DNA from: Syntrophobacterales bacterium
GTDB lineage: Bacteria > Desulfobacterota > Syntrophorhabdia > Syntrophorhabdales > WCHB1-27
Reading direction: 5' to 3'
NCBI GenBank assembly: GCA_017881765.1
Contig: JADGQN010000016.1
Coordinates: 1 to 24,532, forward strand
DNA: 24,532 nt
Shown in pieces: positions 13,771-20,958 of this stretch. The first letter of the stretch is position 1; each line of letters begins with the position of its first letter. The position numbers were made by a program, and so were the translations under genes. Under the pieces are notes generated by a model, which saw only the letters and a program-made list of their open reading frames with translations, was not told the origin of the DNA and ran no database searches.

Positions 13771-15067
13771 AGAGGGCCTTGACCTCCTGAGGTCACTCAT
13801 ACGGATTGATACCTCGAACCCTCCCGGCAACGAAGAAGCCGCGGTCCAGTTTATTGAGGCATGGCTCAGGAAAGAAGGGATCGCGTCAGAGATTTTTTCT
13901 CCGGCGCCGCGCCGAGGCAATCTGCTGGCACGGCTTAAGGGCAAGAAAACGGGTGAGCCCATCGTGCTTCTCGGTCACATTGATGTAGTGCCGGCGGCGG
14001 AGGCGGGATGGACGGAACCTCCCTTCAGCGGGGCGGTTAGGGACGGCTACCTGTACGGCAGGGGCACGGTTGACATGAAGTCGGACGTGGCTGCGCAGAT
14101 AATGGCCTTTGCGACCCTCAAGCGAGAAGGTATCACACCTGAAAGGGACATCATCCTTCTCGTTACCTGTGATGAAGAGACGGGCGGCCAGATGGGCGTC
14201 GGCTACATGCTGGATGCGGTCGATGAACTCTCCGATGCGGCCTTCGTGCTGAGTGAGGGGGGCTCCATTATCGAAGAAGAGGGCGTCCTGCATGCCCAGG
14301 TATCCGTGGCGGAGAAGAAGATATGCCAGTTCATGATCAGGGCCCACGGTACCGGCGGACACGCCTCCATGCCGCACAAAGACAACGCCAACGATAAGAT
14401 CGTGCGCGCCGCGAACAGGATCGCTTCGCACAACTGGCCAATCAGGCGGAACAGGGTCGCAACGCGATACCTGACCGGGATGCTCAAGGGTAAGAAGTTC
14501 AAAGGATTCACATTTTCAACGCTTTCGGACGCGTTGCGCAGGAAAAGTTTTCGCGCTTTTATAGGGGACAACGCGGTTTACAATGCATTGCTGAGGAATA
14601 CGGCAGCGCTCACTATGCTCAAGAGCGGTGTGAAGGTCAACGTGATACCGACAGAATCGGAAGCCACGTTTGACGCGCGCATCCTGCCCGAAGAGGAGCA
14701 TGAGCACTTCCTTGCGCAGGTACAAAAAGTGGCCGGCAGGGATGTGGAGGTCGTGCCGCTGTCACGGGGGGATTCGATTCCTTCCAGGTATGATACGGAT
14801 TTCTTCAAGGCTATACGGCGGGTTGTGAAAGCGCGAAAGGGGAACATCCCCGTGCTTCCCTTTATTACGACGGGAGCCACGGACTTACGCTATTTCAGGG
14901 GCATGGGCATAACCGCGTATGGATTTTCTCCGATAATCCTTTCGCGTGAAGAGCACCTGACGATGCACTCCGTCGATGAGCGCATATCGGTGGAGGGCTT
15001 CACCGAAGGGCTGGACGCGACCTATGCTATCGTAAAAGAGCTGGCCGCATACAGTCCAGCCGACTGA
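13757..15067 (+). CDS. M20-family metallopeptidase (ArgE/DapE/ACY1 type)
   Basis: A 436-residue zinc amidohydrolase that would cleave an N-acyl amino acid, N-succinyl diaminopimelate or a small peptide in the cytoplasm. Metal and catalytic residues are complete: H74 in LLGHIDVVP, D106 in GRGTVDMKSD, E140-E141 in CDEETGG, SEGGS later, and H404 in TMHSVDE. The dimerisation-domain motif HGTGGHASMPH is present. The frame is open upstream to 13703, but I chose the ATG at 13757, which begins MTQSEEGLDLLRSLIRIDTSNPPGNE, the normal family start. It overlaps the GGDEF gene end, an odd pairing of enzyme and signalling gene. Specificity not assignable. Confidence 0.88.
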   Translation: MTQSEEGLDLLRSLIRIDTSNPPGNEEAAVQFIEAWLRKEGIASEIFSPAPRRGNLLARLKGKKTGEPIVLLGHIDVVPAAEAGWTEPPFSGAVRDGYLYGRGTVDMKSDVAAQIMAFATLKREGITPERDIILLVTCDEETGGQMGVGYMLDAVDELSDAAFVLSEGGSIIEEEGVLHAQVSVAEKKICQFMIRAHGTGGHASMPHKDNANDKIVRAANRIASHNWPIRRNRVATRYLTGMLKGKKFKGFTFSTLSDALRRKSFRAFIGDNAVYNALLRNTAALTMLKSGVKVNVIPTESEATFDARILPEEEHEHFLAQVQKVAGRDVEVVPLSRGDSIPSRYDTDFFKAIRRVVKARKGNIPVLPFITTGATDLRYFRGMGITAYGFSPIILSREEHLTMHSVDERISVEGFTEGLDATYAIVKELAAYSPAD

Positions 15068-15098
15068 TACCAGCTGACGCCAAGACAGGGTCCAGGGT

Positions 15099-15119
15099 TC
15101 CTTACAGGATGCTTCGCTA
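15099..15119 (-). repeat. 21-base interspersed unit inside a direct repeat
   Basis: An exact inverted copy of the unit at 5632-5652. It sits between two copies of CAGGGTCCAGGGT, as if inserted with flanking duplication. Confidence 0.75.
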
Positions 15120-15186
15120 CCAGGGTCCAGGGTCACGAAGGGCAAATTCCAAATCATAAGGTTCTCACACCCCCACCCACTCCCTT

Positions 15187-15246
15187 CCCCCTTCGAGGGG
15201 GAGGGGCATCGTCGAAAGCGATCTCCCCTCTCCCCTTGAGGGAGAG
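15187..15246. repeat. G/C-tract hairpins in the M20-iorA gap
   Basis: Two hairpins: CCCCC-TTCGA-GGGGG (15187-15201) and CTCTCCC-CTTGA-GGGAGAG (15228-15246). The surrounding sequence (CACCCCCACCCACTCCC...GGCTGGGGTGAG) is a common intergenic repeat type; a related one occurs at 17952-17975. They could end transcription from the M20 gene but have no T-tract. Confidence 0.6.
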
Positions 15247-15268
15247 GGCTGGGGTGAGAGGGCATGCT

Positions 15269-15289
15269 TCCCTATAGGATGCTGCGCTA
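15269..15289 (-). repeat. 21-base interspersed unit, diverged copy
   Basis: It matches the inverted 21-base unit at 18 of 21 positions, adjoining GGGGTCCAGG, which resembles the flank of the copy at 15099-15119. Confidence 0.55.
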
Positions 15290-15349
15290 TCCGGGGTCCA
15301 GGAAACAACAACCGTGACACGTGACGGGAATTGATCTGTATACTGTATA

Positions 15350-15372
15350 CGGACTACCGCTTACGTGGTCCG
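15350..15372. promoter_or_regulatory. Inverted repeat upstream of the iorA promoter
   Basis: CGGACTAC (15350-15357) pairs with GTGGTCCG (15365-15372) with one G-T pair, 11 bases before the -35 box. Just upstream are two direct repeats: CGTGACA/CGTGACG (15313-15326) and TGTATAC twice (15337-15350). These may be regulator sites for iorAB. Confidence 0.35.
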
Positions 15373-15383
15373 TTGAAATTCTC

Positions 15384-15412
15384 TTGACAAGGGTCGGGAT
15401 TTTGTACACAAT
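15384..15412 (+). promoter_or_regulatory. sigma70-type promoter of iorAB
   Basis: A perfect TTGACA (15384-15389), 17-base spacer and CACAAT (15407-15412) lie 84 bases before the iorA start. The leader (15428-15468) can fold: ATTTG/CAAAT, GAAC/GTTC and AAGC/GCTT form a three-part stem. Confidence 0.6.
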
Positions 15413-15495
15413 ACCAATAGAAAGTGAATTTGGGAACAAGCTCCAATGAGGCTTAAGTTCTCTCAAATCTTTGGCGTTTGCCAGATGGGGGGCAT

Positions 15496-17304
15496 ATGAA
15501 AAAGGTAATGCAAGGCAACGAAGCAATCGCGAGAGGCGCCTGGGAAGCTGGGGTGAAGGTGGCTACTGCGTACCCCGGTACTCCGAGCAGTGAGATTCTC
15601 CAGGAGATGACGCAATACAAGGAAGTTTACTCAGAGTGGTCTCCCAACGAGAAAGTGGCTGTTGAGGTGGCAGCGGGCGCTGCAGTGGCCGGGGCGCGAG
15701 CCATGGCATCGATGAAACATGTCGGATTGAACGTGGCTTCAGATCCATTCATGACGCTCGCTTATACGGGCATCAAAGGCGGGCTTGTGATCGTCGTCTG
15801 TGACGACCCGTTCGTGCACAGCTCCCAGAATGAGCAGGACAGCCGCAACTGGGCACGGTTTGCCAAGGTCCCCATGTTTGAACCGGGCGACGCGCAGGAA
15901 TGCCACGACTTTGTGAAGCTCGCTTTCGATGTCAGCGAGAAGTTTGATACTCCGGTTCTCGTTAAAGGCGAGACGAGGGTATGCCACGCTGACTCGCCGG
16001 TCGTGACCGGAGAACGGAAAGAATCGGCAATGCCTCTTGGTCTTGATCCCAAGGTCGCATCGAAGTACGTGATGGTGCCGGCCAACGTACGGGTGAGACG
16101 GCCGATCGTTGAAGAGAGGATGAAAAAGCTGGAAGCCTACGCAGACAAGTTCAAGTACAACAAGATGGAGATAAATGACAAAAACATCGGCGTCATCACA
16201 TCCGGCGCCGCATACATGTACACGAAAGATGTATTCCCGAACTACTCTTACTTGAAGCTGGGGATGGTCTGGCCTCTCCCGAAAAAGATGCTTGCCGAGT
16301 TCTTCAAAAAGGTGAAGAAGGTGATCATCGTTGAGGAACTGGACCCGTTCCTGGAAACAGAGATCAAGGCACTCGGTTACAAGGTCTGGCATGGCAAGGA
16401 CCTCATACCCAACATGTTCGAGCTTACCCCTGAGATCGTCGAGAAATCCCTCAAGGGGAAGGCCTACAAGGCACCGAAAGTCAGGGTGAAACCGGAGGAC
16501 CTGCCCAGGAGACCGCCGAACATGTGTCCCGGTTGCTCACACAGGGCACTCTTCTACTCCCTCAAAAAGCTGGGCACATTTGTTTTCGGTGACATCGGCT
16601 GTTATACCCTCGGCGCAGCGCCCCCGCTCCAGGCGGTGCATAGCTGCGTCTGCATGGGCGCGAGCATCGGCCAGGCCTTCGGCGCGGGCAAAGCCCTTGG
16701 CCAGGAGGGACTCGGTAAAGTCTGTGCCGTGATCGGCGACTCAACGTTTCTGCACGGAGGCGTCGCGCCGCTCATGGACACGGTCTATAACAAAGGTTAC
16801 TCCACAACGATCATCTGCGACAACAGGATCACCGGCATGACGGGCCTTCAGGAACACCCGGGGACGGGCTACACAGCAAAGGGTGAGCCTGCGAATATGG
16901 TCAATTACCCGGACCTCGCCAGGGCCATCGGTATCAAGAACGTGCGGACCATCGATCCTTATAACGTCCTCGAGACTATGGGCGTGATCAGGGAAGAGCT
17001 GAACAGGGACGAAGCATCGGTAATCGTAACCGAGAATGGCCCCTGCATGCTCCACAGGCGGGAAAAAAGGAAATTCCAGTATCCGTACTACCAGATCGAT
17101 GTTGATACGTGCAGGGGATGTAAGGCGTGCCTTGAGATCGGATGTCCTGCGATAAGCTGGCAGGAAGTCTCAGAAGCAGACTCCATGACGAAGGACGGCA
17201 AGAAGCGGAAGGGCGTCGTCTCGATCAACAAGACGATTTGCCCCGGATGCGGTCTTTGCCAACAGATCTGTAAGTTTGAAGCCATAATCCCGGGCCAGGC
17301 GTGA
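15496..17304 (+). CDS. iorA: Indolepyruvate:ferredoxin oxidoreductase, alpha subunit
   Basis: Large subunit of the anaerobic enzyme that oxidatively decarboxylates aryl pyruvates (from Trp, Phe, Tyr) to aryl-acetyl-CoA, reducing ferredoxin. It is 602 residues. The N-terminal pyrimidine domain has GNEAIARGAWEAGVKVATAYPGTPSSE; the thiamine diphosphate domain has PPNMCPGCSHR, GDIGCYTLG and GDSTFLHGG. The C-terminus carries two [4Fe-4S] motifs, CRGCKACLEIGCP and CPGCGLCQQIC. A TTG at 15478 is in frame, but the ATG at 15496 has GGGGGG six bases upstream and begins at the usual family position. iorB follows after 11 bases. It could accept branched or other 2-oxoacids. Confidence 0.94.
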   Translation: MKKVMQGNEAIARGAWEAGVKVATAYPGTPSSEILQEMTQYKEVYSEWSPNEKVAVEVAAGAAVAGARAMASMKHVGLNVASDPFMTLAYTGIKGGLVIVVCDDPFVHSSQNEQDSRNWARFAKVPMFEPGDAQECHDFVKLAFDVSEKFDTPVLVKGETRVCHADSPVVTGERKESAMPLGLDPKVASKYVMVPANVRVRRPIVEERMKKLEAYADKFKYNKMEINDKNIGVITSGAAYMYTKDVFPNYSYLKLGMVWPLPKKMLAEFFKKVKKVIIVEELDPFLETEIKALGYKVWHGKDLIPNMFELTPEIVEKSLKGKAYKAPKVRVKPEDLPRRPPNMCPGCSHRALFYSLKKLGTFVFGDIGCYTLGAAPPLQAVHSCVCMGASIGQAFGAGKALGQEGLGKVCAVIGDSTFLHGGVAPLMDTVYNKGYSTTIICDNRITGMTGLQEHPGTGYTAKGEPANMVNYPDLARAIGIKNVRTIDPYNVLETMGVIREELNRDEASVIVTENGPCMLHRREKRKFQYPYYQIDVDTCRGCKACLEIGCPAISWQEVSEADSMTKDGKKRKGVVSINKTICPGCGLCQQICKFEAIIPGQA

Positions 17305-17315
17305 GGAGGTGCGCA

Positions 17316-17909
17316 ATGAAAGAGAATAATAATGTAATCACGAATGTATTGCTCTCAGGTGTCGGTGGTCAAGGTACCATACTCGCCAGCAATATCCTCA
17401 CGGAGGTCTTCCTCGGGGCAGGCTTTGACGTCAAGAAAAGTGAGGTCCACGGTATGGCCCAGAGAGGCGGGGATGTAACGACCCACTTCAGGTTCGGAAA
17501 GAAGGTCTATTCGCCGCTTATCAAGTACGGCGATGTAGACTTCCTGATTTCCTTTGAGGAGCTTGAAGCCCTGAGGTACATCAACTGGATAAAGGACAGC
17601 GGCAAGGTGATCATAAACGAGCAGCAGGTTTTGCCGCCGGCGGTGAACCTTGGGCAGGCTGTCTACCCTCCGGACGTCGAGAAGACCTTCAAGAAATTCT
17701 TCAAGGAAAATGTTCGCGTGATTAAAGGGCAGGAGATTGCAATTAAGCTTGGTGATGCGCGGGCTGCGAACGTTGTTATGGTCGGTGCTTTTTCCAACTT
17801 CTTTAAGTTCAAGGAAGAAACGTGGCTCAACGCGCTCGTTGGGTTGCTCCCGAAAAAGATACACGAACTGAACATCGCGGCTTTCAAGGAAGGAAGAAAG
17901 GTCCTCTAG
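17316..17909 (+). CDS. iorB: Indolepyruvate:ferredoxin oxidoreductase, beta subunit
   Basis: The 197-residue gamma-domain partner of iorA, which binds CoA and completes the enzyme. Family features are NVLLSGVGGQGTILASNIL, KKSEVHGMAQRGGDVTTHFRFG, and EELEALRYINWI. The ATG at 17316 has AGGAGG at 17304-17309, overlapping the iorA stop codon, so translation is probably coupled. An in-frame GTG at 17301 was rejected because it lacks its own ribosome site. The stop codon lies in the loop of a hairpin (17897-17918). IorA and IorB are usually sufficient for activity with ferredoxin; the importer in the same window could supply substrate amino acids, but that is speculative. Confidence 0.94.
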   Translation: MKENNNVITNVLLSGVGGQGTILASNILTEVFLGAGFDVKKSEVHGMAQRGGDVTTHFRFGKKVYSPLIKYGDVDFLISFEELEALRYINWIKDSGKVIINEQQVLPPAVNLGQAVYPPDVEKTFKKFFKENVRVIKGQEIAIKLGDARAANVVMVGAFSNFFKFKEETWLNALVGLLPKKIHELNIAAFKEGRKVL

Positions 17910-17918
17910 GGGGCCTTT
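17897..17918 (+). terminator. Hairpin over the iorB stop codon
   Basis: AAAGGTCC (17897-17904) pairs with GGGCCTTT (17911-17918), one pair being G-T, with the TAG in the loop. It is followed by CCCC rather than T residues, so termination is uncertain. A second strong hairpin, CCCTCCCCCT-CGA-AGGGGGGAGGG, lies at 17952-17975. Confidence 0.45.
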
Positions 17919-18070
17919 CCCCGATCTCTATCGACAAACCCCCTCATCCTGCCCTCCCCCTCGAAGGGGGGAGGGGACGGGTGGGGGTCGCAAGCGCCAT
18001 TTTCTAGGTAATCTCCAATTACCAAATTTCACATGGTCTGGAAAAGAGGGTGCCGCCCATTCGCCGCGGT

Positions 18071-18242
18071 TTGCCGCGTGTGCCGTCATTCCGGCGGACG
18101 CCGGAATCCAGAAACCGGACTGGATGCCCCCGGATCAGAGCCTGCCCTGGAATGTTTGTATCCAGGGTCCGGGGCGGGCTTATCAAGTCCGGCATGACGC
18201 AGAATACCCCGGTGCTTGCGGCGGGATAGTTTATTACGAGAT
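18071..18242 (+). repeat. 172-base dispersed repeat, copy 2
   Basis: The second copy of the repeat at 10907-11077, in direct orientation and nearly identical across its whole length. Differences lie mainly near the ends, for example GGCGGACGCC for GGCGAACGCC and GGTGCTTGCGG for AGCTTCTTGCGG. Between iorB and the M16 gene (17910-18309) there is otherwise only the C-rich hairpin at 17952-17975. Confidence 0.88.
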
Positions 18243-18249
18243 TTAGATA

Positions 18250-18278
18250 TTGAGATTTGGGATTTGAAGTGCTACATT
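18250..18278 (+). promoter_or_regulatory. Weak candidate promoter of the M16 gene pair
   Basis: TTGAGA (18250-18255) and TACATT (18273-18278) are 17 bases apart, 31 bases before the first M16 start codon. It begins right after the 172-base repeat. Motif match only. Confidence 0.3.
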
Positions 18279-18309
18279 TCGAGGGGCACAAAGAGAGGGA
18301 ACTATAAGT

Positions 18310-19641
18310 ATGAAAACAGTTAATCTAAACAACGGCCTGAAATGTCTATTTGAGCAGCGAAAAGGGACTGGTGTTGTCGCCATCCAGGTTTGGGTGAAAG
18401 TCGGGAGTAAGTACGAAGCGGATGGCCAGGCCGGGATAACCCACTTTATTGAGCATCTTATTTTTAAGGGCACAGGTGAGGGGCAGGGCTACGAGATCGC
18501 CCCGAAGATAGAAGCGCTCGGCGGCAGCATCAACGCGTTCACCTCCTACGACAACACGGTATATCATATCGTGGTCCCCGAAGACGCTTTCGAAATGGGC
18601 CTGGAGCTGCTCATTGGCGCAGTAAAAAGCCCACGCTTTCCCGATCGTGAGATTGCAAAAGAGAAGAGCGTCATCATCGAAGAGATCAAGATGGGCGAGG
18701 ATCACCCGCAACGCAAGCTTTTCAAAGAGCTCTTTTCAATGAGCTACGAGGGGCATCCGTACGGAAGGCCCATCATAGGTTTCGAGCAGACGGTAAGCGG
18801 CACTCAACGGCCGGATATCATGACCTATTTCAATGAGCACTATGCTATTGATAACATGGTCGTCGTGGTGATAGGCGACTTTGATGAGGCAAAAGGTAAG
18901 AAGCTTCTCGAAGAGGGTTTTTCCGGGCTCGGCGCGCGACCGGTTGCTGCTCAGTCTGCGAGGTCTTCTCGATCCGGAAGAAGCGGAAAGACAAGGCGGA
19001 TCGAGAAGGATGTGAGAGAGAGCTACCTCGCGCTCTCCTATCCTGTCCCTTCGTTGGTTCACAAAGATATTCCTGCACTGGAGGTTCTCGCAAAGATATT
19101 AGGCGACGGCGACAGTTCGCGCCTCCAGGCGGTACTGAAGCACAAGAAGGGGCTTGTTACAAACGCGGGTACGTACCTTTTTACGCCGAAGGAAGATGGT
19201 CTCTTTATCGTCCTGGCCACGTTCAACGAGGCAGATCCCGAAGCCGTGGTGAAAGGCCTGGATGCGGAACTCGGGAACATCTCAAAGGGCTCGATTGAAA
19301 CGTGGGAGATGGAAAAGGCGAAGAACCTGGTGCGCTCATCTCACATCTATGCATCGGAAACAGTGCAGGGGCGGGCCCAGGAAATAGGCTACTACGCCAC
19401 GATAACGGGTAATGCACGTTTTAGTGATAAGTATTTGAAGGAACTTGACCGGGTGTCGAAGGCGGATGTCAAGCGGGTGCTGAGAACCTATGTGACCGGT
19501 CAGGAGAGGAGTCTGGCTGTTCTGGCGCCTAATACCAATTCGCATTCGTGCGGAGACCGAGGCGGCAGCGAGGAGCCGACGCAGGCGTACTATAAGTACG
19601 TCGAGAAGAGCGACGCAGCGACAACGAAGGTATACGCATGA
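18310..19641 (+). CDS. M16B-family zinc peptidase, catalytic subunit
   Basis: A 443-residue insulinase/pitrilysin-like peptidase. The inverted zinc motif is intact, H45-F-I-E48-H49 in ITHFIEHLIFKGT, with the downstream glutamate in VIIEEIKMGED. Bacterial M16B enzymes of this size act as two-lobed dimers cutting unfolded peptides; the next gene encodes the inactive partner. No signal peptide is visible, so a cytoplasmic location is likely. The ATG at 18310 has GAGAGGGA about ten bases upstream. Residues from about 408 to the end (NTNSHSCGDRGG...KVYA) are encoded by an inserted palindromic repeat and look unlike the family's ending, which would be at VLAP. Confidence 0.88.
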   Translation: MKTVNLNNGLKCLFEQRKGTGVVAIQVWVKVGSKYEADGQAGITHFIEHLIFKGTGEGQGYEIAPKIEALGGSINAFTSYDNTVYHIVVPEDAFEMGLELLIGAVKSPRFPDREIAKEKSVIIEEIKMGEDHPQRKLFKELFSMSYEGHPYGRPIIGFEQTVSGTQRPDIMTYFNEHYAIDNMVVVVIGDFDEAKGKKLLEEGFSGLGARPVAAQSARSSRSGRSGKTRRIEKDVRESYLALSYPVPSLVHKDIPALEVLAKILGDGDSSRLQAVLKHKKGLVTNAGTYLFTPKEDGLFIVLATFNEADPEAVVKGLDAELGNISKGSIETWEMEKAKNLVRSSHIYASETVQGRAQEIGYYATITGNARFSDKYLKELDRVSKADVKRVLRTYVTGQERSLAVLAPNTNSHSCGDRGGSEEPTQAYYKYVEKSDAATTKVYA

Positions 19642-19655
19642 AGGCGAATTGGTAT
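19532..19655. repeat. CGTAC-core inverted-repeat element, copy B, inside the M16 gene junction
   Basis: The core CGTACT-ATA-AGTACG (19586-19600) is flanked by GGCAGCGAGGAGCCGACGCAGG and TCGAGAAGAGCGACGCAGCG. The outer arms ATACCAATTCGC (19532-19543) and GCGAATTGGTAT (19644-19655) pair perfectly, and the next nine bases inward pair at seven. The left half codes for the tail of the first M16 protein; the right arm contains the start codon and first six codons of the second. Confidence 0.82.
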
Positions 19656-20891
19656 AAGCCTAATCCCCATGTCTTTCGGCTGAAGAATGGTCTTACGTGC
19701 GTTCTGAACAGGAACGATGCGAGCCCGAGTATTTCGTTCATGATCGGACTCGTTGGCGGCCTGAAAGAGGAGGCTGTCCGCAAGAACGGAAGTTTCAACG
19801 TGCTTTCCAGGATGCTGCTAAGAGGTACCGGCAAGAAGGATGCACAGGCCATAGCCCGCCAGATCGATACGCTAGCGGGCTCGATTGAACCCGTTGCGGG
19901 AAAAAATGTGTTTGGTCTGTTCGGTACGTTCCTGTCAAAAGACATGAAGCAATCAGTCTCCCTTTTGAAGGAACTCCTTGCGGATGCGGCGATCACCCAA
20001 AAAGAACTCACGAAAGTTAAGGAAGACGTGCTGTCCGAGATACGGCAGAAGGAGGACGAGCCCGTCTCTGTCACCTTCAAGACTATGTACGAAGTGCTCT
20101 ATGAAGGGCATCCTTACGGGAAGGATGTCTCCGGGACGAGCGATGACGTGGAGAAGCTTACCCGGAAGGAGATTGCCGGGCTCTACAAAGCATACGTAAG
20201 TCCCGGGTCTGCCGTGCTGGCGATATCAGGGGATATACACCTGAAAGATACGGAAAAGCTGGTCGCGACAGTTTTTTCCCGATGGACGGGCAGGGCACGT
20301 ACGCTGGAAAAGCTTCCGCACGCCACATTGCGTAAGGAGCGAAAAGTAGAGAGACAGATTTTTCAGACACACATGACCTTTGCTTTCCTCGGGCCGGGTG
20401 TCGGGTCAGAAGACAGGTATGCGGCAGAGGTAATGAATGGAGTCCTCTCCGGGATGGGAGGGCGAATTCACAAAAAGTTGAGAGAAGAACGGCCGTACGC
20501 GTACGCCGTCACCTTTTTCAACCAGATGGCATACGAGACAGGTGCGCTTGGTATCTACATCGGCACAGACCTGAAGCATGCGCAAGACGTAAGGGCGGTA
20601 GTGGCAAATGAAATTGAGGAGATCCGCCGGCATGGCTTTTCCGAGGAGGAGATTGCCATTGGCAGGCGGTACCTCATCGGGAGCCAGCGCACGCGCATGC
20701 AGACGAACAGCGCTATTGTCTCCAGCATGTGCCTCGACACCATGTATGGGCTCAAGGCTGACCATTTCAAGCGCTGGCCCGCGCTTATCGATAAGGTGAC
20801 GAAAGAAGACGTCGACGAAGTCGCACGAAAGTACCTCGTGCTCGACAAGATGGTGACAATCCAGCTCGGACCCACGCCGGACAAGCGATAA
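19638..20891 (+). CDS. M16-family protein, non-catalytic subunit
   Basis: A 417-residue M16 homologue without a zinc site: where the partner has HFIEH, this protein has N54-V-L-S-R58 in SFNVLSRMLLRGTG. In known M16B heterodimers, such a subunit completes the substrate cavity formed by the active one. Other fold features remain: FMIGLVGGLKEEAVRKNG, LYEGHPYGKDVSG, and PGSAVLAISGDI. The ATG at 19638 overlaps the preceding TGA (ATGA), indicating translational coupling and probable complex formation. Its first residues (MKANWY) lie in the right arm of a repeat element. No signal peptide. Confident as to family; function as a pair is by analogy. Confidence 0.87.
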   Translation: MKANWYKPNPHVFRLKNGLTCVLNRNDASPSISFMIGLVGGLKEEAVRKNGSFNVLSRMLLRGTGKKDAQAIARQIDTLAGSIEPVAGKNVFGLFGTFLSKDMKQSVSLLKELLADAAITQKELTKVKEDVLSEIRQKEDEPVSVTFKTMYEVLYEGHPYGKDVSGTSDDVEKLTRKEIAGLYKAYVSPGSAVLAISGDIHLKDTEKLVATVFSRWTGRARTLEKLPHATLRKERKVERQIFQTHMTFAFLGPGVGSEDRYAAEVMNGVLSGMGGRIHKKLREERPYAYAVTFFNQMAYETGALGIYIGTDLKHAQDVRAVVANEIEEIRRHGFSEEEIAIGRRYLIGSQRTRMQTNSAIVSSMCLDTMYGLKADHFKRWPALIDKVTKEDVDEVARKYLVLDKMVTIQLGPTPDKR

Positions 20892-20958
20892 CACCGCAAG
20901 GACATACAAGACTGTCTCACACAGAGTTTACAGAGCTCACAGAGAAAGCAGAAGATTG

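Noticed and set aside
15478..15495. TTG at 15478 as iorA start
   Set aside because: The ATG at 15496 has a strong GGGGGG site six bases upstream and matches where IorA proteins begin.
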